Positions 16,539 to 25,339 of a stretch of 52,012 nt of DNA are shown piece after piece. The translations under genes and the position numbers were made by a program. Each line of letters opens with the position of its first letter. Positions within the stretch are counted from its first letter, which is position 1. The notes under the pieces are model-generated. The model did no database searches and had not been told where the DNA came from. It saw only the letters and a list, made by a program, of their open reading frames with translations. The DNA comes from Szabonella alba (GTDB lineage: Bacteria; Pseudomonadota; Alphaproteobacteria; Rhodobacterales; Rhodobacteraceae): NCBI RefSeq assembly GCF_016765775.1, contig NZ_JAESVN010000014.1, positions 1-52,012 on the forward strand, read 5' to 3'.

Positions 16539-18059
16539 GACGGCCCCCTGCGATCTGGGCGCGCAGGCCATCGTAGCGCTCGACATTGGCCTTGGGTTCA
16601 CGGCGCAGGATCAGCGCCTGTGGGGTATCCAGTGGTGGCCCGCCAACCACCTTGCCATCCACCAGCCGGTGCAGCAGGTTCAGCACATGGGTTTTGGTCG
16701 GAACGCCCGCTGCCAGGGCCATTTCCACTGCGGTCAGCACGACTTGTTCATCGTGATGCAGGACCAGCGCCAGGATATCGACCATCTCGCGATCGCCCCC
16801 AGGCTTGCGCAGCATGTGATCCTGCAACTGCCTGAAGGCGGACGGGAGTTCGAGGAAAGGGGCCCCGTTGCGCAAGGCCCCGGGCTTGCGCTGAACGACA
16901 GCCAGATAGTGCCGCCAATCATAGATCGTCTTTGGTGGCAGCTTATGACTGCGCTGGATCACGCGCACATGTTCGCACAGGATGTTGCCCTCAGCCGCCA
17001 CAACCAGCCGATCCGGATAGACCCGAAGGCTGACAGGGCGATTGGCAAAGGACGCCGGAACACTGTAGCGATTGCGTTCGAAGCTGATCAGACAAGTGGG
17101 CGAGACACGCTTGCTGTGTTCAACGAAGCCGTCGAAGGCAGGCGGTAGAGGCATCAAGGCTGCCCATTCTTCGATCCAGACATCTGCCACGCTGCCGGGT
17201 AACGCTCCGTGCGGGATCTCGCACCATAACTCTTGGCAGCGTCTTCCAGCCAGACATTCAGCGCCGCAAGATCCGGGAACTCCGGCATAGGCTGCCAAAG
17301 CCGGTGACGGGAATCCTGAACATTCTTCTCGACCTGGCCCTTCTCCCACCCTGCGGCCGGATTGCAGAACTCAGGCTCGAACACATAGTGGCTGGCCATC
17401 GCCAAGAACCGGGCATTGACCTGCCGCTCTTTGCCCCTGCCAACGCGATCAACCGCTGTGCGCATATTGTCGTAGATGCCGCGCGCAGGAACACCGCCGA
17501 ACACCCGGAACCCATGCACATGGGCGTCAAACAGCATCTCATGGGTCTGCAAAGGATAGGCGCGCAGTAAGAACGCCCGACTGTGCGACAGCTTGACATG
17601 CGCCACCTGAAGTTTGGCGCGCTCACCACCCAGAGTGGCAAAGTCCTCGCTCCAGTCAAACTGGAACGCCTCACCAGGCTGAAAGACCAGCGGCACGAAA
17701 GTTCCGCGCCCCGTGGTCTGCTGTTCCTTTTGTCGATCTGCCCGCCAAACCCGGGCAAAGGCGGCAACCCGACCGTAGGACCCGGTATAGCCCAGCTTCA
17801 CCAGATCATCATGCAACTGCTTCGAGGTCCGTCGCTGCTTGCGCGACTTCCCAGCCTCCGTCTTCAGCCAGCCCGACAGCTTGGCCGCAAAGGGATCAAG
17901 CTTGCTCGGTCGCTCGGCAACCTTGAACTCGGTCTCAACCGTCCCAGACCGCAAATACTTCCTGATCGTATTGCGCGACAACTTCGTCCGCCGTGCGATC
18001 TCCCGTATGGACAGATGCTCCCGCAATGCCCAACGCCGAATAATACTCAAAAATGCCAT
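16528..18059 (-). pseudogene. IS21 transposase IstA, frameshifted
   Basis: IstA is the DDE transposase. The N-terminal part (start at 18059, GGAG eight bases upstream) has the HTH REIARRTKLSRNTIRKYL, the first Asp in FQFDWSED, the second in GIYDNMRTAVD and the Glu in WEKGQVEKNVQDSR. Reading then changes frame near 17240 (LNVWLEDAAK... in one frame, RCQELWCEIPHG in the next), which fits loss of one base. The C-terminal part continues to 16528. As written the protein stops about 40 residues after the frameshift. A sequencing error in a GC-rich stretch remains possible. Confidence 0.82.
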
Positions 18060-18166
18060 GCCGATCACTCCAATATCCCCTGCTGACAGCAGCCACGGGG
18101 AACGTGTCACATGGGTCAAATCTCAATGAAAATTATGCCCATACCCGGGTCACTTCTGGGTGGAAA

Positions 18167-18979
18167 TCAACACTCTGGCACTTCCGGCACCGAGTCGTAG
18201 AAACCCGGCAGCAGGATCCGCCCGTCTTCGTCACGAATCTTGGCAAGGAATGCGACCATCAGGTTGATCGCGTTTCGGGCAACACCGCCAAACAGGCCGG
18301 AATGCAGATCGTTGTTGCCTGCGCGCAATGTCAGTTCGGCATAGATGTTGCCCCGCAGCCGCGTGGTGACCGAGGCTGTATCAACATTCCACATGTTGCC
18401 GTCGCTGGCCACGACAACATCGGAGGCAGACAATTCCTGGGCATGGGCCCGCAGGAAAGGCTCAAGGCTCGGGCTGCCGCTTTCCTCCTCACCTTCCAGC
18501 AACACCGTCACCCGCACTGGCAAAGCCCCATTGACGGCTTTCCAGGCGCGGAACGCCTCAATCCAGATCATCACCTGGCCTTTGTCATCGGTCGCGCCCC
18601 GGGCCACAATCCGCTTGCCGCTAGGATGATCACGCATCTCCGGCGTGAAAGGAGCGGAACTCCAGCCATCTGTTATTTCGGCAGGCTGCACATCGTAATG
18701 CCCGTAATAGAGGATATGCGGCGCCTCTGGCCCAGCCTCGTCCAGATGGGCGACAACGACCGGATGCCCCGGGGTTTCGCGCAGTTCGGCCGTAAAGCCC
18801 AACTCGCGATACTGGTCGGCAAACCACTCCGCAGCGCGACGGCAATCGGGGATATGTTCGGGCAGAGTGCTGATGCTGGGGATGCGCAGCACCTCGAACA
18901 GCCGCTCCAGCGCAGCGCGTTCGTCACTGGCGAGATGGTTCAGCACAGCCTCAAGGTTGTCGGCAAAAGGGCTCATCAT
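18167..18979 (-). pseudogene. M20-family metallopeptidase, C-terminally truncated
   Basis: An M20 amidohydrolase/dipeptidase cut to about 268 residues of a usual 450-plus. The zinc-binding residues of the first part are present (HYD in YYGHYDVQPAE, D in RGATDDKGQ, EE in LEGEEESGS, SDG after ASDVVVA), and the dimerisation domain begins at LRGNIYAELTLRAGN. The last metal ligand and the end of the catalytic domain are missing because the IS21 element starts at 18172; the stop codon is in the IS. It is very unlikely to be active. It is divergent from the LacI gene and presumably was its target. Confidence 0.85.
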
Positions 18980-19065
18980 GGGGGCTTCGGTCCGTTCATT
19001 GAGGTGTTTCCCGGCATCGCCTGGGCGCGACGCGGCAAGGGGCAGCCTTGATGTTGGCTTGACTT

Positions 19066-19081
19066 AGGAAAACGTTTTCCT
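19066..19081. promoter_or_regulatory. LacI-type operator
   Basis: AGGAAAACGTTTTCCT is a perfect 16-base palindrome centred on CG, the classic pattern for LacI/GalR regulators. It lies between the divergent peptidase gene and the LacI gene, about 90 bases before the latter. Autoregulation and control of the peptidase are the expected roles. Confidence 0.7.
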
Positions 19082-19169
19082 TAGCTTGTGTCAAGCTCAG
19101 GGCAGAGATCAAAACAGGATCGAAACTGCCTCCGGCGCTTCCGTAATCCACAGCGACGGTGCAGCGGCG

Positions 19170-20258
19170 ATGGCATCCGACAGAATTCCGGCCAGAGGTT
19201 TCGACCGACACAGGAGAACGACTCTCGGTGCCAGCGTCACGATCGACGATGTCGCCCGTCGTGCGGGCGTTTCCATTGCAACGGTGTCGCGGGTGACCAA
19301 CGGCGTCGCAGGCAAAGTGTCTGCCCGCACGCGTGACCGGGTGCTGATGGCGGCAGAGATGCTGGGCTATCGTCCGGCCAGCGCGGGATCGGCTCTGCGC
19401 AAGGGGCGCAGCCATGTCATCGGGCTGCTGGTTTCGGACCCCGGCAATGCCCATCATGCGCAGGTCAGCATCTCCATTGAACGGGCACTGCGGCAGGCGG
19501 GCAAGGTGATGATCCTTGCCAATACAGGCGAGGACCCGGCCACCCAGGACGCAATGATCGCCGAGATGCTGGCCCTTAGCGCGTCAGGCATCATCCTGCT
19601 GGGTGCGATAAAAAGCGCAGGCCTGCGCGCCGCGCTCGACCAGCAGGCGCCGGTGATCTTTGTCAACCGCCGCAGCCCCTTCATGGAGGCCGCGCCCTTT
19701 GTCGGCATCGATCACGCGGCAGCCGCCGCAGTGATGGCTGGGCGGTTTTTCGACGCCGGCCATCGCCGTGTCGCGGTGTTTCACGGGCCTTCGAGGTCGG
19801 ATTGGATCAGCGCCCGCGCGCGGGCATTCTGCGACAGTTTCAATGCCCGGGTAACGGAGGTCGACGCCATTTCCTGCTATGCGGTTACACGGTCACGCAT
19901 GGAGTCTGCATATCAGGTCGCAACCGGGCTTTTTGCTGCGCCGGACGCGCCGCGCGCAGTGTTCTGCACGACGGATGAAATTGCCTATGGAGTAGCCCGC
20001 GCCTGTGCGGAAGCAGGGCTTGAACCCGGGCTCAATGTGCGGATCTCCGGATTTGACGGCAATCCGCTGAACGCCTATCTCGCGCCCTGGCTTGAATCGG
20101 TTGTGGCCGATCACGACGACTTCGGCCCCTATGTTGTCGAACTGCTGGAAAGGCTCTGGCAGCGCATACCGGGGACCGGCTATCCGGCGGATGCCGAGCG
20201 GCTTTTGCCATTTCGCGTCCAGCCGGCGTCCCTGCTCCCACACAAGAATGAAAGCTGA
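19170..20258 (+). CDS. LacI-family transcriptional regulator
   Basis: About 362 residues from the ATG at 19170. The LacI HTH and hinge helix are clear (VTIDDVARRAGVSIATVSRV, then RPASAGSALRKGRSHVIGLLV), followed by a two-lobed sugar-binding-like effector domain. Twenty-four extra residues precede the HTH; the frame is open back to 19086 but no good ribosome-binding site supports that. A matching palindrome is at 19066-19081. It ends two bases before the next gene, so the two are probably cotranscribed. Confidence 0.87.
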   Translation: MASDRIPARGFDRHRRTTLGASVTIDDVARRAGVSIATVSRVTNGVAGKVSARTRDRVLMAAEMLGYRPASAGSALRKGRSHVIGLLVSDPGNAHHAQVSISIERALRQAGKVMILANTGEDPATQDAMIAEMLALSASGIILLGAIKSAGLRAALDQQAPVIFVNRRSPFMEAAPFVGIDHAAAAAVMAGRFFDAGHRRVAVFHGPSRSDWISARARAFCDSFNARVTEVDAISCYAVTRSRMESAYQVATGLFAAPDAPRAVFCTTDEIAYGVARACAEAGLEPGLNVRISGFDGNPLNAYLAPWLESVVADHDDFGPYVVELLERLWQRIPGTGYPADAERLLPFRVQPASLLPHKNES

Positions 20259-20259
20259 A

Positions 20260-21243
20260 ATGTCCCGATTTGCCCTGCACCTCGCCTGCGCGGATTATTC
20301 GCGTGTCATGCCCCTCGCCGCTGGAATCGTGCGGCCCGAGAGAATCGACCTCACGCTGACCCTTGGCCGCAACGGTTCATGGCCGGATCGCGCGAACATT
20401 CTGGCACGGATCCTGCGCGAGAACGTCTTCCATGGCGGCGAAAGTTCGATGGGAGGGCATCTGTTGCGGGTGCTGCGCGGAGACCGGTCCTTCGTCGCGC
20501 TGCCGGTCTTCATCCTTCGCACCTTCGGAGAGCGGGATCTCTACGTCGCGAAGGACGGCCCGATCCGCACGGCGGCAGACCTTATCGGCAAACGGATGGG
20601 GCTTTACAGCTGGGTCGCTTCGGGGGCGGTCTGGTATCGGCATGCGATGGTCAATCTGGGCGTACCGCTGGAGGCTGTCGAATGGTGGGTGGGGGATGTG
20701 AATGCCGCAGGGGAGACCAGTCACGCGGCAGATCTGCCGGAAAAGGTCAAGAAAGCCCCCGATTTCCTCTCGAAATTGCTGGCCGATGGCCAAATCGACG
20801 CGATGTGGAGCCCGCCTCGCCCCAATGGCTTCGACCCGGACAACGGTCCGATTACCCGGCTTTTTCCGGATTTCCGCCCGGTGGAAGAAACCTATTTCAA
20901 CACGACCGGGATCTTCCCGATGCAGCATCTGATCATCCTGCGGCGTGACGTCTGGGACGCCGCGCCCTGGATCGGAAAATCGCTGGTGCAGGCTTTCCAG
21001 GCTTCGAACGCGGCTTTCGAAGCGGCGCAGACCGGCTTTCCGGATGCCTTTCCCTGGATGGCGGCAGAAATCCCCGATACGCGCGCCATACTGGGTGAGG
21101 ACCCCTATAGCCACGGCCTGACGGATCGCAACATCCACGCGCTGGAGACCTTCATCGCGCAGGCACTAGACGCGGGGATCATCGACCGCAGCGTATCGGT
21201 AGATCAATATTTTGCCGATTATCTCAGGGCTAGCGGTGAATGA
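20260..21243 (+). CDS. 4,5-dihydroxyphthalate decarboxylase-like protein (periplasmic-binding fold)
   Basis: A 327-residue protein similar to the family of 4,5-dihydroxyphthalate decarboxylase, which has a type-2 periplasmic-binding fold but acts in the cytosol. ESSMGGHLLRVLRGDRSFVALPVFILRTF and the following DLYVAKDGPIRTAADLIGKRMGLYSW fit that family. No signal peptide is present. The family mixes true decarboxylases with proteins of unknown role, so the reaction is uncertain. It follows the LacI gene by one base. Confidence 0.7.
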   Translation: MSRFALHLACADYSRVMPLAAGIVRPERIDLTLTLGRNGSWPDRANILARILRENVFHGGESSMGGHLLRVLRGDRSFVALPVFILRTFGERDLYVAKDGPIRTAADLIGKRMGLYSWVASGAVWYRHAMVNLGVPLEAVEWWVGDVNAAGETSHAADLPEKVKKAPDFLSKLLADGQIDAMWSPPRPNGFDPDNGPITRLFPDFRPVEETYFNTTGIFPMQHLIILRRDVWDAAPWIGKSLVQAFQASNAAFEAAQTGFPDAFPWMAAEIPDTRAILGEDPYSHGLTDRNIHALETFIAQALDAGIIDRSVSVDQYFADYLRASGE

Positions 21244-21331
21244 ACCCGTCCGCTACCGATTGCCCTCTCGTCCGTCGACTTCGAGCGGCAACGGCAGTGG
21301 CAACCGGGGCGCAAAGGCGTCCAGGAAACAC

Positions 21332-21356
21332 GGGGCTGCTCAGTTGGAACAGCCCC
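21332..21356. terminator. Possible stem-loop after the decarboxylase-like gene
   Basis: GGGGCTG and CAGCCCC are spaced by 11 bases, giving a seven-pair stem 90 bases after the stop. No run of T follows, so it is not a classical intrinsic terminator. The remainder of 21244-21491 shows nothing else I can support. Confidence 0.3.
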
Positions 21357-21491
21357 AGTGCGAGAGGTGGAGCGGCGTTAGAATGTCATTGCCCTTGGGC
21401 CGTCCGGCGCTGGTCAGTTGATGACAGAAGCCCGAGACGAACAGGATCTGCCGCGCCTCCAGCAAGAGACCCGACACGATCAAAGCCGCGA

Positions 21492-22187
21492 TCAGTCCGT
21501 CGTGTCGAAGGATTTGCCGCGCGCCACACGCCAGCCGTTGAGGATGTGGGATTTCAGCAGAGGCCCAATGACTGCTGAATCTCTGTCTCTGATCGCACCG
21601 AGAATCAGCTCGTGTTCCAGCATGGCACGATCCCAGCGGTCGGGAGACTTGTTTCCGACGAACCTGTATCGAGCAAAGCGATTGCTGAGCATTTCATGCG
21701 TTTCGATAAGCGTCCTGTTGCGCGATCCCTCAATAATAAGTCGATGAATTTCCTGATTTACCTTGAAGTAAGCCATCAAGTCACCCGCGCGGCGATGAAG
21801 AGTCAGCTCCTTTGTCAGGATCGACAATCGGTCGACCTCTGCCGACGTAACATGATCGCAGAGCAATTCCCCGGCCAGCCCCTCCAGCGTTGCCGTGACG
21901 GTCATCGCCTGCTCGATGTCGTCCAGCCCGACTGGTGTAACGATCGCGCCACGGTTGGGCTGCAAGGTCAGGATACGCTCGGCGGCGAGCACCTTGAACG
22001 CTTCGCGCAGCGGTGTACGCGATATGCCAAGCCGATCGCAGGTCGCAACTTCCGGTATTTTGGCGCCAGGCAGGAACTCGCCTTCAATTATCCGATCCCG
22101 CAGCCAGCCTGCCACGCGCAGATGCTGGCTTGAAGATGCAGGTTCAAACTCATCTGCACCATTCGGTGGCGCCATCATGTTTTGCAT
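21492..22187 (-). CDS. GntR-family regulator (FadR/FCD subfamily)
   Basis: A 231-residue regulator with the GntR winged HTH (WLRDRIIEGEFLPGAKI, then LGISRTPLREAFKVLAAERI and the NRGAIV turn) and a helical FCD ligand-binding domain. FCD regulators bind small acids. It is divergent from the TRAP operon at 22401, separated by a 213-base region with repeated motifs, so it likely represses that operon until the substrate appears. GGAGG lies ten bases before the ATG. Confidence 0.92.
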   Translation of the reverse strand: MQNMMAPPNGADEFEPASSSQHLRVAGWLRDRIIEGEFLPGAKIPEVATCDRLGISRTPLREAFKVLAAERILTLQPNRGAIVTPVGLDDIEQAMTVTATLEGLAGELLCDHVTSAEVDRLSILTKELTLHRRAGDLMAYFKVNQEIHRLIIEGSRNRTLIETHEMLSNRFARYRFVGNKSPDRWDRAMLEHELILGAIRDRDSAVIGPLLKSHILNGWRVARGKSFDTTD

Positions 22188-22261
22188 TCCGTCTGATCCT
22201 CCCTCTGGAGGCCCAATCTATCCTTCTCTGCTGAGAGTTTCCATGAGGCAAGGCGGTATGA

Positions 22262-22332
22262 TTGCATGCATAAATTAACAAAATGGGCGAAATACCGGGT
22301 GTGAATTGTTGACTTAAGGTGTTTTGCATGCA
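22262..22332. promoter_or_regulatory. Direct repeats of TTGCATGCA in the GntR/TRAP intergenic region
   Basis: TTGCATGCA occurs at 22262-22270 and at 22324-22332. Between them, TTGACT (about 22309) could be a -35 box for the TRAP operon. Two copies of a near-palindromic 9-mer between divergent GntR and transporter genes are a good candidate operator pair, though this is inference. Confidence 0.45.
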
Positions 22333-22400
22333 GTCTTGGGGCAGGTTGCTACAGGCAGCGCCCCAGGAGAGGCGTTGCCTCCGGCGCAAGGGAGGTCAAA

Positions 22401-22937
22401 ATGTCAACTGGCTCTGTCGACGAGCCGGCGGTGGGGATGCGTTTGCGCGCAGCACAACTGCTGGAGCTTGCTCTGTTTGGTTTCTGCGTGATCCTGCTCG
22501 TCTCGCTGTTTCTTGTCATTATCGCCGCTGTCTTTTCGCGCGCCTTCGGGGCCTCATTGGGCTGGTATGACGAGGTTGCATCCATCGGGCTAGCCTGGCT
22601 GACCTTCTATGGCAGCGCCTATGCCGCGCTGAAGGCCGCGCATCTGAATTTCGACACGCTCCTTGCACGCGCGCCCGTCTCGATCCGCAAGCTCGCGTTT
22701 CTGGTCAGCAAGGCCATCACCATCAGCTTCTTCGCGGCGCTGGCCTGGGCTGGAACGGTGATCCTTTCAATCTTCGGGTCCGAGACATTGACGACCCTCA
22801 GCTGGGTGCCTCTTGCCTTCACACAGTCGGCGCTTCCGATTGGCGCGGTCCTGTTCATCCTCGCGGAATTACTGATCCTTCCTGACGGGTTGAGCCGCAT
22901 CGGCATTGCAACCTCCGAACAGGGAGGGCCGCTCTGA
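22401..22937 (+). CDS. TRAP transporter small permease (DctQ family)
   Basis: A 178-residue inner-membrane protein with four hydrophobic segments and the DctQ pattern SLGWYDEVASIGLAWLTFYGSAYA (acid followed by the W-x-T-x-Y-G segment). GGGAGG lies five bases before the ATG. Its stop overlaps the large permease start (TGATG), so the pair is coupled. It is first in the operon dctQ-dctM-dctP plus an oxidoreductase. Confidence 0.9.
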   Translation: MSTGSVDEPAVGMRLRAAQLLELALFGFCVILLVSLFLVIIAAVFSRAFGASLGWYDEVASIGLAWLTFYGSAYAALKAAHLNFDTLLARAPVSIRKLAFLVSKAITISFFAALAWAGTVILSIFGSETLTTLSWVPLAFTQSALPIGAVLFILAELLILPDGLSRIGIATSEQGGPL

Positions 22938-24223
22938 TGGCCATTCTTCTTGTCATTCTCGCGATTTTCGTTCTCTGCGCCATCGGTGTTCCGATCGCTG
23001 TCTCCATCGCCGTTGTCGCGATCATCGGCATGGCGCTCGATGGGGGTGTCTTCGCGCTCTACAATTCCGCGCTGGCGATCTATTCAGGTGCCGTCAGCTT
23101 TCCGCTGATCGCGATCCCCCTTTTCATCCTTGCCGGCGCGCTGATGAACACATCCGGCATCTCGCGACGCATCATTGCCTTTACCTCGGCGCTGGTTGGG
23201 TTCGTCCGTGGCGGACTGGCGATGGTGAATGTCGTCGCCTCGATGTTCTTTGCCGAGATTTCAGGCTCTGCCGTTGCAGATGTTGCGGCGCTCGGCTCAA
23301 TCCTGATCCCCGAGATGAAGAAACGTGGCTACAAGGCAGCATTTGCAGCGGCGGTGACGTCTTCATCGGCCTCGCTCGCGATCATCATCCCGCCATCGCT
23401 GACGATGATCCTTTACGGGGCGGTGGCGGAAACATCGATCGTCCAGCTGTTCGTTGCAGGGGTCGTGCCCGGAATTCTCGGGGGCGTTCTCATGCTTGGC
23501 GTATGTTACTGGGCGGCGGTCCGCTATGATCTGCCCCGCGATGGTGCCTTCAGCCTGCGCCGTCTCTGGACCGCTTTCCGTGAAGCCTTCTGGGCGCTGA
23601 CGCTGCCCGTGATCATCCTCGGTGGTATCTTCAGCGGTTTCGTCACCGCGACGGAAGGCGCGGGCCTTGCGGTTCTGGCGGCTCTGGTCATCGGCTTCGG
23701 GATTTACCGTGAGCTGGATCTGAAACTGCTGGTGGAATCGCTGCGCGACGGCATCACCCAGACCTCCGTTGTCATGCTTCTGGTCGCCGCCTCTGCGGTG
23801 CTGGGCCTTTACCTGACCGAGGCGCAGATCCCGCAGCAGATGACGAGCCAGATCCTGTCGCTCACCGACAACAAGTTTCTGGTTCTCGCGCTTCTGAACG
23901 TATTGCTGCTTGTCATCGGGATGTTTCTGCATGGCGCCGCGGCGATCATTCTGGTCGTGCCGATCGTGATGCCGCTGGTGCGCGAGATCGGCGTCGATCC
24001 GATCCAGTTCGGCATCATGCTGACGCTCAATCTGGCCATCGGACAACAGACTCCGCCAGTTGCTTCCGTGCTGGCCACGGCCAGCTCCATCGCGCGGATC
24101 GACATGATGCAGGTCACAAGGGCGAATCTGCCCTTCATCGGCGTGCTTCTCTTCGTTCTGATCCTTGTGACCTATGTGCCGGCAGTTCCGCTCTGGCTGG
24201 TGCATCTGGTCTACGGCGGATGA
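22937..24223 (+). CDS. TRAP transporter large permease (DctM family)
   Basis: A 428-residue polytopic membrane protein, the usual size for DctM. Patterns include IPLFILAGALMNTSGISRRII, the ISGSAVADVAALGSILIPEMKKRGY segment and IIIPPSLTMILYG. It works with the small permease before it and the binding protein after it in sodium-coupled uptake. Order dctQ-dctM-dctP differs from the two other TRAP operons in this window, so they are not recent duplicates. Confidence 0.93.
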   Translation: MAILLVILAIFVLCAIGVPIAVSIAVVAIIGMALDGGVFALYNSALAIYSGAVSFPLIAIPLFILAGALMNTSGISRRIIAFTSALVGFVRGGLAMVNVVASMFFAEISGSAVADVAALGSILIPEMKKRGYKAAFAAAVTSSSASLAIIIPPSLTMILYGAVAETSIVQLFVAGVVPGILGGVLMLGVCYWAAVRYDLPRDGAFSLRRLWTAFREAFWALTLPVIILGGIFSGFVTATEGAGLAVLAALVIGFGIYRELDLKLLVESLRDGITQTSVVMLLVAASAVLGLYLTEAQIPQQMTSQILSLTDNKFLVLALLNVLLLVIGMFLHGAAAIILVVPIVMPLVREIGVDPIQFGIMLTLNLAIGQQTPPVASVLATASSIARIDMMQVTRANLPFIGVLLFVLILVTYVPAVPLWLVHLVYGG

Positions 24224-24281
24224 GTTCAGGCGAGGCACATGAACGGCGGGATGTCCGCCAGTCCAAGGGAGGAAACTGGAC

Positions 24282-25253
24282 ATGAACAAGATCTTTGCGG
24301 CACTGGCCACGACGGGCCTGTTGATCTGCGGGACGGCGCAAGCCGAAACCAAGATTACCTTCGCGATCAGCACACCGCTGGGGGCGATGGGACAGATGTC
24401 GGGCCAGCGTTACACGGACCTCGTAAATGAGAAGCTCGGCGATCTGGGCAGTGTCGAGTATTATCACTCGGCGCAACTTGGTCCCGACAAGGACCTCATG
24501 CAGAAACTGAAACTCGGTTCGGTGCAATTGACACATATGGCTTCGGTCATGCCCAACTACGTTCCTGAAACCGCGATTTTCGAAATGCCCTTCCTTGTGA
24601 AGGATCGCGCCCATGTAAAAGCAATCGGCGGTCAGTGGTTACAGGACCGCATGGTCCCAGCCTTTGAGGCGCAGGGCTACAAGCTCATCGCCTTCTGGGA
24701 AAACGGCTTTCGGCATATCAGCAATGACAGGCACCCGATTGTCACCCCCGACGATCTTGCCAGCGTGAAGATCAGAACCCCGAACAGCCGCTGGCGCGCC
24801 GAGATGTTCAGGACCTTCGGCGCGAATCCGACCCCGATGCCGTTCTCCGAGGTCTTCATCGGCCTGCAGACCGGGGCGATTGACGGTCAGGAAAACCCGC
24901 TGGTTCACATGTCGGCGAACCGGATGGACGAGGTTCAGGATTACCTGTCCCTGTCCGGCCATGTCTACAGCCCGGTCTTCTTGCTCACCACGACACGGCA
25001 ATGGGAAGCCTGGCCTGAAGAGGTCCGCACCATCCTGTCGAAAACCGCGCAGGAAATCCTGCCCTGGATCTACGACACAATGGATGAGGCGGATGAGCGG
25101 CTGGTCGGCGAACTCGAAGGCCGGGGCATGGAGGTCAATACCGTTGATCGCGATGCCTTCGTTGCGGCAAGCGCGCCCGTGTATGAGATCTTCGATCAGG
25201 AGATCGACGGCGGGAAGGCAATGATTCAGGAAGTTCTGGAACTCGGCAACTGA
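24282..25253 (+). CDS. TRAP transporter substrate-binding protein (DctP family)
   Basis: A 323-residue periplasmic binding protein with a signal peptide (MNKIFAALATTGLLICGTAQA, cleavage after residue 21). The conserved arginine of the DctP family is in VKIRTPNSRWRAEM near residue 163, followed by VFIGLQTGAIDGQEN. The carboxylate-binding arginine again argues for an acid. GGAGG lies nine bases before the ATG. Confidence 0.93.
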   Translation: MNKIFAALATTGLLICGTAQAETKITFAISTPLGAMGQMSGQRYTDLVNEKLGDLGSVEYYHSAQLGPDKDLMQKLKLGSVQLTHMASVMPNYVPETAIFEMPFLVKDRAHVKAIGGQWLQDRMVPAFEAQGYKLIAFWENGFRHISNDRHPIVTPDDLASVKIRTPNSRWRAEMFRTFGANPTPMPFSEVFIGLQTGAIDGQENPLVHMSANRMDEVQDYLSLSGHVYSPVFLLTTTRQWEAWPEEVRTILSKTAQEILPWIYDTMDEADERLVGELEGRGMEVNTVDRDAFVAASAPVYEIFDQEIDGGKAMIQEVLELGN

Positions 25254-25271
25254 GATCAAAAGCCTGACGAC

Positions 25272-25301
25272 CAGGGCAGGACGCAAGGGCGACCTGCCCT
25301 G
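25272..25301. promoter_or_regulatory. Stem-loop between dctP and the oxidoreductase gene
   Basis: CAGGGCAGG pairs perfectly with CCTGCCCTG across a 12-base loop, directly after dctP. No T-run follows. Such hairpins often protect the 3' end of transcripts for abundant binding proteins, leaving the next gene less expressed. Confidence 0.45.
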
Positions 25302-25339
25302 AAACCAGTGGCCGTGATGGCCGAACAAGGATGACATTC

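Larger units (their letters stand above)
15674..18172. mobile_element. IS21-family insertion sequence, 2499 bp
   Basis: Identical 30-base terminal inverted repeats mark both ends (15674-15703 and 18143-18172, starting TGTTGATTTCCACCCAGAAG). A second inner pair follows (TTTTCATCGAGAATTGACCC near 15704, GGGTCAAATCTCAATGAAAA near 18114), as is usual for IS21 ends. It carries istA and istB on the minus strand. No direct target duplication is visible: the left flank ends ...CTCTCCT and the right flank begins CTCTGGCA. The two flanks are broken genes of different origin. Confidence 0.9.

Noticed and set aside
21332-21356. Intrinsic terminator after the decarboxylase-like gene
   Set aside because: The stem is present but no T-run follows, so I list it only as a weak structure.
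23363-24373. Minus-strand frame of 336 residues opposite the TRAP large permease
   Set aside because: The plus-strand DctM pattern is unambiguous; the antisense frame is rich in Arg, Asp and His.
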